From Bin22 sp034428635 (GTDB lineage Bacteria; Chloroflexota; Dehalococcoidia; Lucifugimonadales; UBA3495), in contig DAOUHR010000078.1 in the NCBI GenBank assembly GCA_034428635.1, forward strand, positions 1 to 32,928: a stretch of DNA of 32,928 nucleotides. Direction: 5' to 3'. Each line of letters opens with the position of its first letter. Position 1 is the first letter of the stretch. This document shows, in pieces, positions 7,221-15,201 of the stretch. Below the pieces are notes generated by a model. It made no database searches. It was not told the origin of the DNA and saw nothing but the letters and a program-made list of their open reading frames with translations. A program made the translations under genes and the position numbers.

Positions 7221-8788
7221 AGATAATCCTTCGTACTTTATTTTCCTCCTCTCTGGGACTCCTCGCGGTCCTGGCGCTGGCATGCACGAGCCAGCCGACG
7301 GACTCTACCTCTGAATCAGGACCTAGCCTGAGTACCGGCTCGAATCCGTCCGGCAGTGTATCCCCCACACCTATTCCGGTATCCCCGGAACTCATTCAAG
7401 ACCATGCCGAAGCCCAGCAGTCCATCAACGAAGACTGGGACTCTTTCCACGTTGAATTTGATCGCTGGCGGTCCGGTATCAATGCCTGCGACCGGGCAGC
7501 AGCCGAGACTGCCCTTCGTCTGTTCGCCAGCGATTTTGGTAAAATCACTCGCCTGGCCCGTAACCTGCCCGGCAAGGGAATTGCGCGGGAATTGCCGAAC
7601 GACGTGATTGCCGCCGCCGCCAGCGAAGAGGCTTCCCTCAGGGGCTTGCGGGACAACTGGAACCCTGCCAATACCATGCTGCTGGAAAACGCGCAGATTA
7701 CCCGCGCTGAAGCCGCCGATCTGCTTCGAATGACCCAGGTTGCCGTCGATAAACTGGAAGAAATGGACGATCCCGAAGACCGCCAGATCGCCAAGGACTT
7801 TGCCAGGGAGCTGGCTGCGGTGGAAACGGCGTGGGATGAGTTTTACGACTCCTACAGCGCCCTGGAAGACGAACACCTGGAACTGGACGCCAGCGAAATT
7901 GTGAGCCGGCTGCGGGACCTTGTTGACGACCATGAAGCCGTCGTGGAAACGCTGGAAGACGTCCCGTCCGATAAGGTAACCGACCCAGTGCAGGACCCGT
8001 TGATTGAGGCCGCAGAAGCAGAGGCGGAGGCCTTGGGTGATCTGCTGGATACCATGCGCCGGGCCGCCCGGGAGGAAGCCAGCAATATGGACGGAAGCGG
8101 GGAAGAGCCCTCTGACGCCGAAGAGCCCGTCGAAGCCACCAACGGCGACGGGGCAATGACAAGCATGGAGGAAATGGAAGAAAACGGCGATGCTGAAAAT
8201 GGAGGCGACCCTCCCCAGGCTTCGTCCGAAACCTCCGACGAATCCCCGGAGAATGGAGGGGAACTACCAGACTATTCCGAACTCTTTAATACTTTTGATG
8301 ACACACTGGACAGCACCAGGGCCATACGCCGAAAGGCAGAAAGGGACCTGGAAGACCTGGTAGAGGGATTCAGCGAGAATGACCGCGAAGCGCTGGCCAG
8401 TTTCGTGTCAGCCTTTGGGGAATTGATGGATGCCTGGGACAGTTTCCACGGCGAGTTTGATGGGTGGGTCCGCTCCGAAGGAGATTGCAACAGCGCGGGC
8501 GCCACATCGGCGCTGCAGCTTTACAACCAGCGTTTCAGCGAGATTGGAAGCCGCGTGCGCGGCCTTTCTCAGGTCTCATACCTGAGGCCGAGTTCAGACC
8601 TGCTTTCCGAGGCAGTGGAACGGGAAGGCGCCGCCCTACGCAGCCTGGCCAACACATGGGCCCCCTACGAGAGCGACGTTTATCGGGGTATGGATGAGGA
8701 GCGGGCCAATGCCGACAAGCTCCGCAGGCTGGCGGATCGGAGAGTCCAGGAACTGATGGAACGAAACGGAATTAGCATGAGCCAGTAG
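7217..8788 (+). CDS. Lipoprotein with internally duplicated helical domain
   Basis: A 523-residue protein with a lipoprotein signal: positive n-region, hydrophobic core, lipobox LALAC, then a Ser/Thr/Pro-rich linker. The body is almost all helix and acidic. Two copies of one domain can be aligned. Copy 1 near residue 75 has WDSFHVEFDRW...ACDRAAAETALRLF, and copy 2 near residue 402 has WDSFHGEFDGW...DCNSAGATSALQLY. Each is followed by an LxxEAxxxExAxLRxL helix. The copies are separated by a long Glu/Gly/Asn low-complexity linker (about 290-350) that probably is disordered. No known family was recognised. It overlaps the previous gene by 4 bases and ends the operon before a strong terminator. 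A surface role working with the SppA-like protease is inference. Confidence 0.8.
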   Translation: MKIILRTLFSSSLGLLAVLALACTSQPTDSTSESGPSLSTGSNPSGSVSPTPIPVSPELIQDHAEAQQSINEDWDSFHVEFDRWRSGINACDRAAAETALRLFASDFGKITRLARNLPGKGIARELPNDVIAAAASEEASLRGLRDNWNPANTMLLENAQITRAEAADLLRMTQVAVDKLEEMDDPEDRQIAKDFARELAAVETAWDEFYDSYSALEDEHLELDASEIVSRLRDLVDDHEAVVETLEDVPSDKVTDPVQDPLIEAAEAEAEALGDLLDTMRRAAREEASNMDGSGEEPSDAEEPVEATNGDGAMTSMEEMEENGDAENGGDPPQASSETSDESPENGGELPDYSELFNTFDDTLDSTRAIRRKAERDLEDLVEGFSENDREALASFVSAFGELMDAWDSFHGEFDGWVRSEGDCNSAGATSALQLYNQRFSEIGSRVRGLSQVSYLRPSSDLLSEAVEREGAALRSLANTWAPYESDVYRGMDEERANADKLRRLADRRVQELMERNGISMSQ

Positions 8789-8808
8789 CGATAGCTGCAA
8801 CAGAAAAG

Positions 8809-8854
8809 GAAGCCCCGGTCCACTCAGGAGAGTGGCCGGGGCTTCTCTTTTCTT
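8809..8854. terminator. Bidirectional intrinsic terminator between convergent genes
   Basis: A long hairpin. GAAGCCCCGG (8809-8818) pairs with CCGGGGCTTC (8836-8845). Inside, CCACTC pairs with GAGTGG around an AGGA loop, with one bulged T. TCTTTTCTT follows on the plus strand and CTTTTCTG on the minus strand. It can therefore end both the lipoprotein operon and the minus-strand zinc-ribbon gene. Confidence 0.9.
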
Positions 8855-8906
8855 GTGATAACGCAGGTATAGTGTAATCAGCGTTTCCTTTCACGCGTAA
8901 GTAACA

Positions 8907-9299
8907 CTATTCTATTCTTATTTCGCCCAGGTCATCCACTTCTATGCGGCTGTCGCACTCTAAGCAGTGCAGAGCCAATACTGCCGGGTCAGTGAATTCG
9001 GACCTGAGATGGACCAGCTTTTCGCCCTCCGCGCGGTACACTTGAAAGGTATCAAAGTCGCCTCGAACTTCGTCAGAGCCACAGTGGGGGCAGGCGTATT
9101 TGGGCAAAAGGCTATTGTCTTCGAAGTTCTCGTCCTCTCCAGAGTTTTGATTGTCAAATTCTTCCAGTGTTCCTGTCTCAACTCTTCCTTCTCCAAGGCG
9201 AGCATCCACACAAACTGTCACGGGACCCGACTCGCCATCCCGTTCCAGAACCACACGAACAGAAACGGCAATATGGTTGTCCGGTTCTCTATCTGACAT
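8907..9299 (-). CDS. Small zinc-ribbon protein, unknown function
   Basis: About 130 residues from ATG 9299; in-frame alternatives are ATG 9323 and GTG 9347. The protein is acidic. Its C-terminal half has a zinc ribbon with knuckles CPHCG and CLEC about 47 residues apart, enclosing a strand-rich segment. The N-terminal part (DNHIAVSVRVVLE...VTVCVDARL) looks like a beta-sheet. No family was recognised. The spacing of AAGGAG to ATG 9299 is long (13), so the start is uncertain. It is upstream of no gene on its strand and lies next to the PLD nuclease in a patch that is visibly more A+T-rich than its surroundings, as expected for acquired DNA. Confidence 0.6.
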   Translation of the reverse strand: MSDREPDNHIAVSVRVVLERDGESGPVTVCVDARLGEGRVETGTLEEFDNQNSGEDENFEDNSLLPKYACPHCGSDEVRGDFDTFQVYRAEGEKLVHLRSEFTDPAVLALHCLECDSRIEVDDLGEIRIE

Positions 9300-9412
9300 A
9301 TAATCCCTGACGCTCCTTGTCATTATTGGATCGGGATCATTGATCACAATTATCTGTTTGTCAAGTGCAATTATAATACGTCCACAAAATTGGCAGTATT
9401 CTCTTCGAATGA

Positions 9413-10264
9413 TTAATTCATCGTCCGGCGATACATGCCGTGCCCCAAGAATTCAACGAGTCCCAAATCTCTAAGGTACTGTAGTTGCTGACGTAGCTTT
9501 TCGCGCACCCTGTTGTTATTTGGATATTCTCTTGAAGCCATTGGCTGGCAAACTGGCAGCAATTCCGACATTCCGAACCCATGTTCTGGCATTTCCAAGA
9601 CTCCCCGCATGGTCAACTTCTTCCAGCCCGACAGACTTTCGATCAGGGCCGAATCGTCCGCTATGGCAAAGTCAGCCTCAATAGTAAGTAGGCTATCGGC
9701 GGAATAATCGTCGTCGGGCGAGGGCGAAACACTGGCCGGCATGGATACTCTGATGGCCGCTACTGCGTCATGTAGGGCCTCCAATTCTTCAAGTCTTACC
9801 AAAGGGGGATAACGTCGCGCTCCGAAGCCTTTCAGCAAGGATTCAGCCAACCGGTTTGATACTTGCTTGTCTATCGTGGCCAAACCACATTCCAAATTAC
9901 GACCCATACCTGCAAACGTGGCATTTGCAGAAGTTACCAATGCTGTATCATCGAGCACATACACTTTCGCGTGGAGATTGTTAAGGCTCCTGATAGCAAC
10001 ACCGTCTCTGGCCAAGATACAAAGACTCTCCAGATTGGACGCTCGAACTGCAAAATCCCGAAGGTCAGTACGAGTAACCAGCATGCGGTCGGTATCTTTA
10101 GGAACTCGGTCGGTCAGAGCGAATAAGCCATTATTGACATATGGGCTGCCCACGAACATTCGGAACCGGCAGTCTTTTGCTTGATCGAGAAGCCAAGCGG
10201 CAGTAGGAGTCGTAACAATTTGCAAGCGGTCATCCAATTCCACAGAACTTACCTCTGCCTCCAT
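9413..10264 (-). CDS. Orphan PLD-superfamily nuclease with C-terminal winged helix
   Basis: A 283-residue protein. The phospholipase D domain has one HKD motif, H98-x-K100-x4-D105, followed by TSANAT (the GSxN-like element). A single HKD implies a dimeric active site, as in Nuc or the BfiI restriction enzyme. The last about 60 residues (VREKLRQQLQYLRDLGLVEF...GHGMYR) resemble the winged-helix DNA-binding tail found in DpnI/Dam-replacing type restriction enzymes. Together this suggests a DNA endonuclease, possibly of a restriction or defence type. No methyltransferase or helicase is next to it in this window. The gene is in the A+T-richer patch, consistent with transfer. The start at ATG 10264 gives a full PLD fold. 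Confidence 0.75.
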   Translation of the reverse strand: MEAEVSSVELDDRLQIVTTPTAAWLLDQAKDCRFRMFVGSPYVNNGLFALTDRVPKDTDRMLVTRTDLRDFAVRASNLESLCILARDGVAIRSLNNLHAKVYVLDDTALVTSANATFAGMGRNLECGLATIDKQVSNRLAESLLKGFGARRYPPLVRLEELEALHDAVAAIRVSMPASVSPSPDDDYSADSLLTIEADFAIADDSALIESLSGWKKLTMRGVLEMPEHGFGMSELLPVCQPMASREYPNNNRVREKLRQQLQYLRDLGLVEFLGHGMYRRTMN

Positions 10265-10406
10265 TTCTCAACATTTTCCCGAACCTAAATGGACGTTTCG
10301 CCCTAACCTACCACCTCCCTATACCTCGGTCAACGACAAACTATCACTATGCTGAAATTACGAAAGAAGAGGTAACACCCAAGCTCTCGTCGGAGGCGCT
10401 TCAGAC

Positions 10407-10807
10407 ATGGCTCTGTTCTTTAAGGACAAATGGTAGGCCAAGTTCCTGGAGGATTATGACTACGACGACGGTGCGCATCCGCGGAACATGGGTCTGCCGG
10501 TATGGGTGTTTATAGGCTATTAAAAACTTTATGAGGGAGACAAAGAGAAAGCTCTTTGTGGCTTCGCGACTGGTTGAGCATGGAGGACATGGAAGCCGCC
10601 ATAGCATATTACGAAGAATTTCCTCATGACGTTGAGAAGAGGCTGTGGGAGAACGAGCACGATTACCCGTATATCCCGGATCTACTGGACTTGATTGGCC
10701 AAATGGAAAGCGCCCAAGGACAACTGGCGGCTCTCAGACGCGGCAGAGGAACTCGGCGCCATAGGATAGCCCCCTATTCCCACCAGCGCAGCCGGCAGAT
10801 AAGGTAA
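10407..10807 (+). pseudogene. Decayed DUF433 (VapB45-like antitoxin) gene
   Basis: Frame 10407 reads MALFFKDKW, stop, KFLEDYDYDDG..., then from 10482 RNMGLPVWVFIGY, stop (TAA), KLYEGDKEKALCGF. The sense then continues in another frame as DWLSMEDMEAAIAYYEEFPHDVEKRLWENE to about 10690. GxPVWV...KLYEGD...LxMEDxEAAxAYYxEFPxxVExxLxENE is the pattern of DUF433 proteins, DNA-binding antitoxins usually paired with a PIN-like toxin. Two stop codons and at least one frameshift make it a remnant. No partner toxin is visible. The 140 bases before it hold nothing I recognise. The second frame taken alone (from TTG 10556) could be mistaken for a small gene. Confidence 0.5.
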
Positions 10808-10811
10808 CCCC

Positions 10812-11435
10812 CTAAATTGCCCCCAGCACCACCTGTACTATGCGCTTCTCCAGCGCCAGGGCCAACTGGTTGGCCAAATCCAGGCGGTCGTGGTTGCCCA
10901 CGGTGCCCACAAATGCCACTCCGAGGATTCTTCCCACCCGGAAATCGATGACCGTCGAAGAAACGACACCCTGGGGACCACCCTGTATCGCCTTCAGCGC
11001 CACTGCTTCGTCGAAGAAGCCTGAAGGGTCCAGGCGGTCAACCGAAATAAGCTGGTGGCCCTCGCCCACACTTTCACCCACGTTGCCTTCGAAGTCCTTG
11101 AGGAATATGTCGTGCATCCAGGCGGTGACGGACTCCGGTTTGTCGAACAGGTGGGCCACTGTTGAGCCGACAAAGTTAAAACCGTCGAAAACGTTCATTT
11201 CCGACGTAGGGCCAAATTCCCGCATATAGCCGGTTATACGGCCGGCGTCGCTGAAACGGGCCGCGGTGCTGCCGGCGAACCCGTGGGCTGCCATGTTTTC
11301 GTTATCCAGAACACCCACCCGGACCTGTTGGTAACCCTGAAAGGCGTCGGGAAGTTCACCGCGATCCAGTACCATGTACTCCAGGTCCTGGTCCGAAACC
11401 CGGTAGGTGGCGCGTTCTAATGCTGCGGATGTCAA
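10812..11435 (-). CDS. Conserved hypothetical protein (about 207 aa)
   Basis: The start is TTG 11435 with GAGG 7 bases upstream. There is no signal peptide or membrane helix. The fold looks alpha+beta. Notable segments are RITGYMREFG, then FVGSTVAHLFDKPESVTAWMHD, and a closing strand-helix pair VIDFRVGRILGVAFVGTVGNH...ANQLALALEKRI. This order (a query-like first strand, GRITGY.R.F, a hydrophobic LF..A..W helix, and a final 'fxxGrvva.v.v.G' strand) recurs in unnamed actinobacterial and Chloroflexota proteins of unknown role. That family memory is weak. It is separated from neighbours and probably monocistronic. Confidence 0.7.
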   Translation of the reverse strand: MTSAALERATYRVSDQDLEYMVLDRGELPDAFQGYQQVRVGVLDNENMAAHGFAGSTAARFSDAGRITGYMREFGPTSEMNVFDGFNFVGSTVAHLFDKPESVTAWMHDIFLKDFEGNVGESVGEGHQLISVDRLDPSGFFDEAVALKAIQGGPQGVVSSTVIDFRVGRILGVAFVGTVGNHDRLDLANQLALALEKRIVQVVLGAI

Positions 11436-11535
11436 TGGGAACCTCGCTTTCCTGTAAGAAGATATGAAGACAAAGGGGAAGGGAGCCGGACAAATCTTCG
11501 AGACACCCCTTCCCTTCGCTTAAGTTGCGGGCAGA

Positions 11536-12612
11536 TCAGCCGCAAACCATAGGATAAACGTGGCGGCCGCGGGACATTTCCCCGGGAACCTGGGTCTTAC
11601 TCCAGGTTTCGCCACGGTCGTTGCTGCGAAATACCAGGCCGTCCCGGTCGGTGCAGTAGACATTATGGGGAGCCTTTGGGTCGATGGCTATCTGGAACAT
11701 CCGGCTGGGGGCGACTTCGCCCAGCTCAACCCTCTCCCAGTTTTCGCCTGCGTCGCGGCTGCGCACCAGCACCCCGGCTTCCGTGGTGCCCGGAGGGGAG
11801 CTTCCGCCACCGGCACCGGCCGCCAGGTACATGGTGTTGGGGTCGTCGGGGGCCACTACCAGGTCACGGCAGTAGCTGCCGCCGGGGAACATTTCATCGA
11901 TTTCCACAAACTCCCAATTGCTGCCCCGATTGCGGCTGCGGAACATCGCCAGCTGCGTGATTATGTAGACCAGCCCCGGCGCCTTGGGGTTTACCTGGAC
12001 GCCGTGCAGGTCCACCGGGCCGGTTCTGGTGTAGTGGCCGTCAGTGATGGACTCCCAATTGTCGCCGCCGTCCCGGCTGGCGATCAGGCCGCCCACCTCG
12101 ATGGCGCCGTAGATGTCCTGGGGGTGATGGGCATCTATGGCCAGACCTATTACCCGCTTGCAGATGGGATAGGGGTTCATGGTGATGTGGGGGAAGCTTA
12201 TGTCAGCGGTGTTGCCCTTCCGCCAGGTGGCCCCTCCGTCATCGGAGCGGCAGATGACATACTTGTCGTAGCCCGCATACATGATGGACGAGTCCTGGGG
12301 GTGGACTGCCAGAGACCAGACGTCTCCCTCGGGAGAGTCCGTGCGTTCCCAGTGGTCTCCCCGGTCCTCGCTGCGGAAGACTCCCGCCTGGGTGCCGGCG
12401 AACACTACCGAAGGATTGTCGGGATGGACCGCAAGGGCCCTGATCTGGGGCTCCCCGGGCAGTCCCTTGGTAACACTCTGCCACTCGTCCTCGCCATTGG
12501 CCTGGCGATAAAGGCCACCGCTGCCCAGAGGCCTGGGCTCTCCAATTCCCTCAATCAACGGTCCCTCGCCGGCGATTCCTACGTAAAGATGGGTCCGGTG
12601 CTCAGCAGCCAT
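11536..12612 (-). CDS. Asp-box (BNR/sortilin-type) beta-propeller protein
   Basis: 358 residues from ATG 12612, which has GGGAGGG just upstream; an in-frame ATG at 12663 lacks a site. Six Asp boxes of the S-x-D-x-G-x-T/H/N-W type are visible: SEDRGDHW, SDDGGATW, SRDGGDNW, SRNRGSNW, SRDAGENW and SNDRGETW. They are spaced about 45-60 residues apart, giving a 6- to 7-bladed propeller. HPDNP/HPQDS/DAHHPQ repeats between blades are typical of the photosynthesis-assembly/VPS10-like subgroup. No sialidase catalytic Arg triad was recognised, so it is probably a binding or scaffold protein. There is no signal peptide, so it is likely cytoplasmic. It is divergent from the CoA-transferase genes. Confidence 0.82.
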   Translation of the reverse strand: MAAEHRTHLYVGIAGEGPLIEGIGEPRPLGSGGLYRQANGEDEWQSVTKGLPGEPQIRALAVHPDNPSVVFAGTQAGVFRSEDRGDHWERTDSPEGDVWSLAVHPQDSSIMYAGYDKYVICRSDDGGATWRKGNTADISFPHITMNPYPICKRVIGLAIDAHHPQDIYGAIEVGGLIASRDGGDNWESITDGHYTRTGPVDLHGVQVNPKAPGLVYIITQLAMFRSRNRGSNWEFVEIDEMFPGGSYCRDLVVAPDDPNTMYLAAGAGGGSSPPGTTEAGVLVRSRDAGENWERVELGEVAPSRMFQIAIDPKAPHNVYCTDRDGLVFRSNDRGETWSKTQVPGEMSRGRHVYPMVCG

Positions 12613-12809
12613 ACTAGCCCTCCCATTCTGATTGCGATTTGAAACGGCGCTGGGTTTACCCAATGGATTCTTCTGCTAATCGGCTTCCTTGTCAAGGGGT
12701 GAGAAGTCCTCTACATATCTGACGGTGGGTGAAACCGCGGCAAAATGTGGCAAGGAGTGGCGGTCTGCGGTAGTATGTAGGGCACAAAGTCCTCCAGGAG
12801 CAGGCATAG

Positions 12810-13508
12810 ATGAAAAACAAGATCTACCAGACTTTTGACGAAGCGTTGGCCGACGTTCCCGACGGTTCAACGTTCATGTCACCCGGCTTCAGCGGCGTGG
12901 GTGTACCCCGCAACCTGCTGGCCGCCCTTCACCGGCAGGGCGCCAAGAACTTGACCGGTATTTCTAACAACTGTGGCAGCCTGGATGAAAAGGTGGACGT
13001 GGGCACCCTGATCGAAGCTGGCCAGGTAAAGATGATGTATGCCGCCTTCACTTCGCCGACCCATCCTTCCCAGATTAGTCCCTTTGTCAGGATGTACAAC
13101 GAGGGGACGATAGAAGCCGAGACCGTACCCCAGGGTACGTTGGCCGAGCGCATTCGCGCAGCGGCTTCGGGAATTGGCGCCTTCTACACTCCCGCCAGTG
13201 TCGGTACTGAACTGGCAGAGGGAAAAGAACACCGGGAGATTAACGGGCGCACCTTCGTGCTGGAGTACCCACTGCACGCCGACTACGCGCTGATCAGGGC
13301 CTGGAGGGCCGATGAGTTCGGCAACCTGCAGTTCCGGCTGGCACAGCGCAACTTCAATCCGATTATGGCAATGGCAGCCCGGATCACGGTGGTTGAAATT
13401 GAGGACGAGATTGTGCCGGTTGGGGAACTGGACCCGGACAAGATTCACGTGCCCGGCGTTTACGTGAATCGCCTGGTCAAGATTCCGCCCGACGGCATAT
13501 TTGATTAA
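12810..13508 (+). CDS. 3-oxoacid/glutaconate-type CoA-transferase subunit A
   Basis: 232 residues matching the alpha subunit of class I CoA-transferases: GFSGVGVPRNLLAAL (CoA-loop region), GTLAERIRAAASGIGAFYTP, and YPLHADYALIRAWRADEFGNLQ. AGGAG lies about 10 bases before ATG 12810. The enzyme moves CoA between acyl-CoA (often succinyl-CoA) and a 3-oxo or other acid. The beta subunit follows after 47 bases with its own strong site, so both are made together. The exact acid cannot be read from sequence; acetoacetate, 3-oxoadipate or a related acid are options. Confidence 0.9.
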   Translation: MKNKIYQTFDEALADVPDGSTFMSPGFSGVGVPRNLLAALHRQGAKNLTGISNNCGSLDEKVDVGTLIEAGQVKMMYAAFTSPTHPSQISPFVRMYNEGTIEAETVPQGTLAERIRAAASGIGAFYTPASVGTELAEGKEHREINGRTFVLEYPLHADYALIRAWRADEFGNLQFRLAQRNFNPIMAMAARITVVEIEDEIVPVGELDPDKIHVPGVYVNRLVKIPPDGIFD

Positions 13509-13555
13509 GCCAGAACTTTCGCATTAACCGCAAGTTCCCTCAAGGAGGAACCAAG

Positions 13556-14233
13556 ATGGCTGAAGAGAAGCCCAAGCTGCAGCGCCAGGCCATGTGCGAC
13601 AGGCTGGCCATGGAGTTTCAGGACGACTGGATTGTGAATCTGGGTGTGGGAATGCCCACACTGTGTTCCAACTATATTGATCCTGGCAAGGATCTAATCT
13701 TCCACTCCGAGAATGGGGTGATCGGCTACGGTCCGCTGGCGCCTGCCGGTGAAGAAGACAGGCATCTGGTTAACGCCGGGGGACAGAACGTGGTACCTAT
13801 ACCCGGAATGGCCATCGTGCACCATGCAGACTCCTTTGCCTTGATCCGAGGCGGCATGGTGGATGTGACGGTGATGGGAGCCTACGAAGTGGCTGAGAAT
13901 GGTGATTTCGCCAACTGGCGGATTCCCAACCGCAAGGGCGGCGGCATCGGTGGAGCAATGGACCTGGCCGCCTGCGCCAAGCAGGTCTTCATAGCCATGG
14001 AACACACGACACGGGAAGGCAAGCCCCGCATGTTGAAGCGTTGCGCTCTGCCTATTACCGCCCCGGGCGTGGTAACCCTTGTAGCCACCGACCTCGGGTT
14101 ATTCAAGGTTACACCCGACGGTTTTGAACTTCGCGAGCATGCGCCGGGCTGGAACCCTGAGGAAATTCAGGAACTAACCGAGGCGGAACTGATCATCCCG
14201 TCGGACTTGAAGGAGTTCCGGTTCAGGGACTAA
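13556..14233 (+). CDS. 3-oxoacid CoA-transferase subunit B
   Basis: 225 residues of the beta subunit. The S-E-N-G motif carries the catalytic glutamate (E52), which forms the enzyme-CoA thioester. Later GGMVDVTVMGAYEV and GAMDLAACAKQVFIAMEHT are family-typical. AAGGAGG precedes ATG 13556. It pairs with the subunit A gene just upstream. The operon ends at the GC-rich hairpin 14280-14308. Length is normal. Confidence 0.92.
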   Translation: MAEEKPKLQRQAMCDRLAMEFQDDWIVNLGVGMPTLCSNYIDPGKDLIFHSENGVIGYGPLAPAGEEDRHLVNAGGQNVVPIPGMAIVHHADSFALIRGGMVDVTVMGAYEVAENGDFANWRIPNRKGGGIGGAMDLAACAKQVFIAMEHTTREGKPRMLKRCALPITAPGVVTLVATDLGLFKVTPDGFELREHAPGWNPEEIQELTEAELIIPSDLKEFRFRD

Positions 14234-14279
14234 AACGATTTGGCCGGCAGCGGTCGTGCTTTAGTAAACACCAATGACG

Positions 14280-14308
14280 ATGGGGGCGAGTCAAGTTCTC
14301 GCCCCCAT
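14280..14308. terminator. Hairpin between convergent genes
   Basis: A perfect 11-bp stem, ATGGGGGCGAG/CTCGCCCCCAT, with the 7-base loop TCAAGTT. The T run is weak on both strands (TCTTGT on plus). It lies between the end of the CoA-transferase operon and the end of the minus-strand SDR gene and probably serves both. Confidence 0.65.
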
Positions 14309-14338
14309 TCTTGTAGTAAACCGAAAACCTGCCGTTCT

Positions 14339-15091
14339 CTAGAAGAACGCAGCTCCACCATTAACGTGCAGGGTTTGTCCCGTTATGAAGCCGCCGTCGT
14401 CGCTGACCAGGAAGAGGCAGGCAGCAGCTATTTCGTCGGTCTTGCCCTGACGACCCAGGGGGATGCCAGAAGCGTTTGGCGGGTTACTGCCCGGGTACCA
14501 TTCGGGGTTGGCCCGGCTGGTGTCAATGCTGCCGGGAGATACCACGTTTACCCGCACGTTGTGGGGCGCAAACTCGGTCGCCAGGCTCCGGCTAAAGCCC
14601 ACGAGGCCCATCTTGGCGGCCGAAACGTGCCCGCGCTCGGCGCCCCCGGCCCAGGCGCCGTCTCCGGTGAAGAAGAGCACCCGGCCAAAGTTGTTCTCCA
14701 CCATGGACGGCATCACCGCCTGGGTGCAATAGAATGCTCCGTCCAGCACCACCCCCCGAACATACTCCCAATCTTCCTGTGTCAAGTCCAGAAAGGGCTT
14801 GTGGGGACGAATGGCGGCGTTGTTCAGGAGAATGTCGACGCGGCCAAACTCGTCCAGGGCCATCTTGACCATGGTGTCAACTTGTTCCTTGTTGGAAACA
14901 TCGGCCAGCACGGGCAGGGCGCGGCGGCCCAGGGCCCGTACCTCCTCGGCAACGGCTTCCGCCTCCTCCCGGTTGCTGCGGGCGTTGACTATTATGTCAG
15001 CCCCCTCCTCGGCAAACTTTAGGGCCGTGGCCCGGCCTATGTTGCGGCCGGAACCTGTTATCAGAGCTACCTTGTCGTCCAGCTTACCCAT
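14339..15091 (-). CDS. SDR-family protein lacking the classical Ser/Tyr
   Basis: A 250-residue short-chain dehydrogenase/reductase fold. The cofactor motif TGSGRNIG (TGxxxGxG-like), NNAA at 90-93, and the PGS strand are present. Where SDRs have Y-x-x-x-K, this protein has V156-S-A-A-K160, and the catalytic Ser position is G143 in FTGDGAW. Only the Lys of the triad remains. Characteristic strings are AIRPHKP and SPGSIDTSRANPEWYP, both nearly shared with the SDR at 32209. ATG 15091 has GGGAG upstream. It may be a non-classical reductase or use other catalytic residues. It is convergent with the CoA-transferase genes. Confidence 0.88.
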   Translation of the reverse strand: MGKLDDKVALITGSGRNIGRATALKFAEEGADIIVNARSNREEAEAVAEEVRALGRRALPVLADVSNKEQVDTMVKMALDEFGRVDILLNNAAIRPHKPFLDLTQEDWEYVRGVVLDGAFYCTQAVMPSMVENNFGRVLFFTGDGAWAGGAERGHVSAAKMGLVGFSRSLATEFAPHNVRVNVVSPGSIDTSRANPEWYPGSNPPNASGIPLGRQGKTDEIAAACLFLVSDDGGFITGQTLHVNGGAAFF

Positions 15092-15201
15092 AATAAGTTG
15101 CTCCCATTTCTAGTGTTTTCAACGAAAAATCTCGATAAAGGGTTTACGTCGCCTGTCAGATGGTAGTGTATCTGTTTATCTGCCCTGTCACTCGTAGGCG
15201 G

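Noticed and set aside
11476..11515. GGGAAGGG/CCCTTCCC repeat near the start of the 10812-11435 gene as a terminator
   Set aside because: The loop is about 25 bases and there is no T run on either strand.
11560..12642. 360-codon plus-strand open frame opposite the Asp-box propeller gene
   Set aside because: The minus strand carries six Asp boxes and a good ribosome site; the plus frame has no domain and is a G+C-driven shadow.
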